64,000 nucleotides of DNA, taken from the NCBI RefSeq assembly GCF_019278565.1, contig NZ_CP058988.1:3286001-3350000 (forward strand). Reading direction: 5' to 3'. The notes below the pieces were generated by a model, which was not told the origin of the DNA, made no database searches, and worked only from the letters and a program-made list of their open reading frames with translations. Below, in pieces: positions 62,258 to 64,000 of this stretch (the stretch's first letter is position 1; each line of letters opens with the position of its first letter). The position numbers were made by a program, and so were the translations under genes. The DNA comes from Cellulophaga sp. HaHa_2_95. Its GTDB lineage: Bacteria; Bacteroidota; Bacteroidia; Flavobacteriales; Flavobacteriaceae.

Positions 62258-64000
62258 ATGAAAACACCCCATTTCACCAAATGCCTAGGTTCCCTACTAA
62301 CCTTTGCGTTACTAACATTTTCTTGTTCGCAAGATACGGAGACCACCTTTGCCGAGCTTGTTGTTGAAGAAACAATAGCTAGTGAAACTATCACGCCAGA
62401 TGATGAAGTTACGGAGGAAGCCGCGGAACCTATTATAGATTATCAAAAAGGCACATTAATACTTAATGAAGACACAAAAGTAGCCTTAGATATTACTAAA
62501 GGTGCTGAAGAAAATTCTACAAGTAAAAAAACCTATTCATTAAAAAGCATTACCCAACCTAAAAATGGTAAAACGGAAATGAATAATAATAACGAAATTG
62601 TTTATTCTCCGACTGCAGACTATCATGGTGATGATAGTTTTAGCTACACTTTAAACATACAAGATTCAACAGAGACTACCGTAGAACAAGTAAATACATT
62701 TAACATAACTATCACTCCCTCAAAAGATGTTGTAAATGATGTAGTTATGACTCCATATGAAACTACTAAAACAATAACTCCATTAGCCAATGACACTTTT
62801 GCAGAAACTAGTAATGTTGCTATTACTGAAATTAGCTTAGCTGATAAAGGTATTGCCATATTAAACTCAGACAATACCATTAAGTATACTCCAAATAAGA
62901 ATACAACTGGTGAGGATGTTATATTATACAAAACAAAACTTACGAATAGTGATGCTTCAGAGACTATTGAAAATGGAACTATAAAAATATCCATCTCCGC
63001 TAAATCTATTACGAACACACACGGGGATATATATTATGTTAATAGTACTGGAAACGACTCAAACAAAGGTGATTCCGAAGCAAATGCGTGGAAAACTTTA
63101 AGTTACGCTGCTGGTCAATCAAGCCCCGTAAAAGCCGGAGATGTAGTATATATAAAAGCCGGAACATATACCGAAAATGTAAAATTTTACAAACAAGGTA
63201 CTGAACTAAAACCTATAAAATTTGAAGGCTATCAATCAACCCCTGGAGATATTAGTACATCCTCATTTAAGTATGGAGATAACTTAGACAAATCAAAAAT
63301 GCCGCTTTTCAATGGAAATGATTCCAGTAAAAATGTCTGTTTCACAACTTATGGTTCAAAATATTTAACAGTTAAAAATTTTCAAATTACTAATTATTTA
63401 ACTGGAATTTTGGCTTCAGATTCAGAATTTCTAACTTTCGAAAACATAATAGCTGTTAATTTTGGAATAAGACAACAATCATCATATACAGGAAAGGGTG
63501 TGAAAATTGGTTCTGCAGCCAATAATATTGAACTTAAAAATAGCTTTGTTTTAAATGCAGGAGCTGAAGGAGTATTTGTGAACGGTAATTACAATAAAAT
63601 TGTCAATACAAAAGTTTATTGTGATGACAATACCAATCCAACTGATTATTATGTTGTAATTTTTGGAAATTACAACACGGTAGAGAATTCTGAAGTAAAT
63701 AGAAAAGGAGATTTAACTCATGTTGGACATGGCATACAAATCAAGGGAAGTTCTCAATATAATGAAATAAAGAATTCAACAGCATACAATACTAGTATAG
63801 GTGTTAGATGGAGAGGAGCAAAGTATAATAAAATAATAGGTTGTAAAGTGATTGGTGGTTCTGACAAAAACGGTAGCTTAATTGTTAGAGATGGGGCTAG
63901 TAATAACGAATTTTCTAATTGTAGTGTATCCAACACAAAATTTGGTATTATGTTTTATGACACTACCGAAGATTCAGGTGCTCAATACACAGGAGCAAAT
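62258..64000 (+). CDS. Large lipoprotein with Ig-like and beta-helix domains (3' end cut)
   Basis: Open to the end of the window (581 codons, no stop). Lipoprotein signal ends LTFSC (Cys23). Two cadherin/Big_17-like modules follow: the first with EDTKVALDIT and YSPTADYHGDDSFSYTL, the second with ITPLANDTFAE and IKYTPNKNTTGEDVI. From about residue 250 a right-handed beta-helix begins with DIYYVNSTGNDSNKGDS, AWKTLSYAAGQ and VKAGDVVYIKAGTYTENV, the entry pattern of DUF1565/PL6-like helices. No catalytic residue can be fixed. Placed in the polysaccharide locus, it may modify or bind the polymer outside the cell; lyase, epimerase and pure binding are all possible. Confidence 0.75.
   Translation, partial: MKTPHFTKCLGSLLTFALLTFSCSQDTETTFAELVVEETIASETITPDDEVTEEAAEPIIDYQKGTLILNEDTKVALDITKGAEENSTSKKTYSLKSITQPKNGKTEMNNNNEIVYSPTADYHGDDSFSYTLNIQDSTETTVEQVNTFNITITPSKDVVNDVVMTPYETTKTITPLANDTFAETSNVAITEISLADKGIAILNSDNTIKYTPNKNTTGEDVILYKTKLTNSDASETIENGTIKISISAKSITNTHGDIYYVNSTGNDSNKGDSEANAWKTLSYAAGQSSPVKAGDVVYIKAGTYTENVKFYKQGTELKPIKFEGYQSTPGDISTSSFKYGDNLDKSKMPLFNGNDSSKNVCFTTYGSKYLTVKNFQITNYLTGILASDSEFLTFENIIAVNFGIRQQSSYTGKGVKIGSAANNIELKNSFVLNAGAEGVFVNGNYNKIVNTKVYCDDNTNPTDYYVVIFGNYNTVENSEVNRKGDLTHVGHGIQIKGSSQYNEIKNSTAYNTSIGVRWRGAKYNKIIGCKVIGGSDKNGSLIVRDGASNNEFSNCSVSNTKFGIMFYDTTEDSGAQYTGAN

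Noticed and set aside
62644..63936. Minus-strand frames near the window end
   Set aside because: They lie opposite the large open plus-strand lipoprotein gene and have no start context or domain.

Overview
The window reads as chromosome of a marine member of the Flavobacteriaceae (Bacteroidota). Support: AT-rich DNA throughout; promoter-like TAnnTTTG boxes instead of sigma70 -10 boxes; weak or absent Shine-Dalgarno sequences; type IX secretion (T9SS) sorting domains of type A and type B; a SprF/PorP-OmpA adhesin operon; and a secreted beta-helix enzyme resembling the iota-carrageenase family GH82. The last item points to a macroalga-associated genus such as Cellulophaga or Zobellia; the genus is inference. 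No rRNA, intact tRNA, intact insertion sequence, prophage or CRISPR array was seen.

Layout. 0-13.5 kb: loosely packed single genes (Rid-family protein, SRPBCC protein, several secreted proteins of unknown function, a DUF3095 cyclase-like protein, a HigB-HigA toxin-antitoxin pair with visible operators, an extra adenylate-kinase-like gene, a small gene broken by an in-frame TGA), with repeated intergenic modules. 13.5-18.2 kb: unknown membrane protein, GH82-like T9SS enzyme, CstA transporter. 18.6-25.4 kb: a large DUF5724/DUF4132 protein followed by a tandem array of chimeric mini-ORFs and their parent gene. 25.4-33.8 kb: SIMPL protein, a set of small cytosolic proteins of immunity or stress type (DUF1444-, DUF2314- and DUF6882-like), and a TPR histidine kinase with its LytTR response regulator. 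33.9-40.6 kb, minus strand: CAP-domain lipoprotein, then T9SS type B adhesin, SprF-like protein and OmpA/PD40 protein. 41-44.4 kb, minus strand: outer-membrane protein, MbnH-like di-heme enzyme, MbnP-like lipoprotein and a small Cys-rich protein, a likely copper-related set without methanobactin genes. 45-64 kb: an exopolysaccharide or capsule locus.

How the genes work together. The polysaccharide locus has a minus-strand unit (aminotransferase, C6 dehydratase, Wza-type export lipoprotein, Wzc-type tyrosine kinase) facing a PHP-type tyrosine phosphatase. A divergent plus-strand unit holds two UDP-hexose dehydrogenases, a UDP-glucuronate epimerase, a GT2, a NeuD/PglD acetyltransferase and a WecA-like initiating transferase. 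Dehydratase, aminotransferase and acetyltransferase together match the UDP-N,N'-diacetylbacillosamine type of route. The window ends inside a large lipoprotein with Ig-like and right-handed beta-helix domains. Its promoter carries 21-bp-spaced TTTATCGA repeats resembling motifs upstream of the CAP gene; the LytTR regulator encoded in this window is a candidate reader of both.

Most unusual structures: the 244/247-bp tandem duplication that fused the tail of the DUF4132 gene to a downstream gene; the nested inverted repeats at 54.1-54.75 kb; the GH82-like enzyme with a changed active-site position; and the MbnPH-like set.
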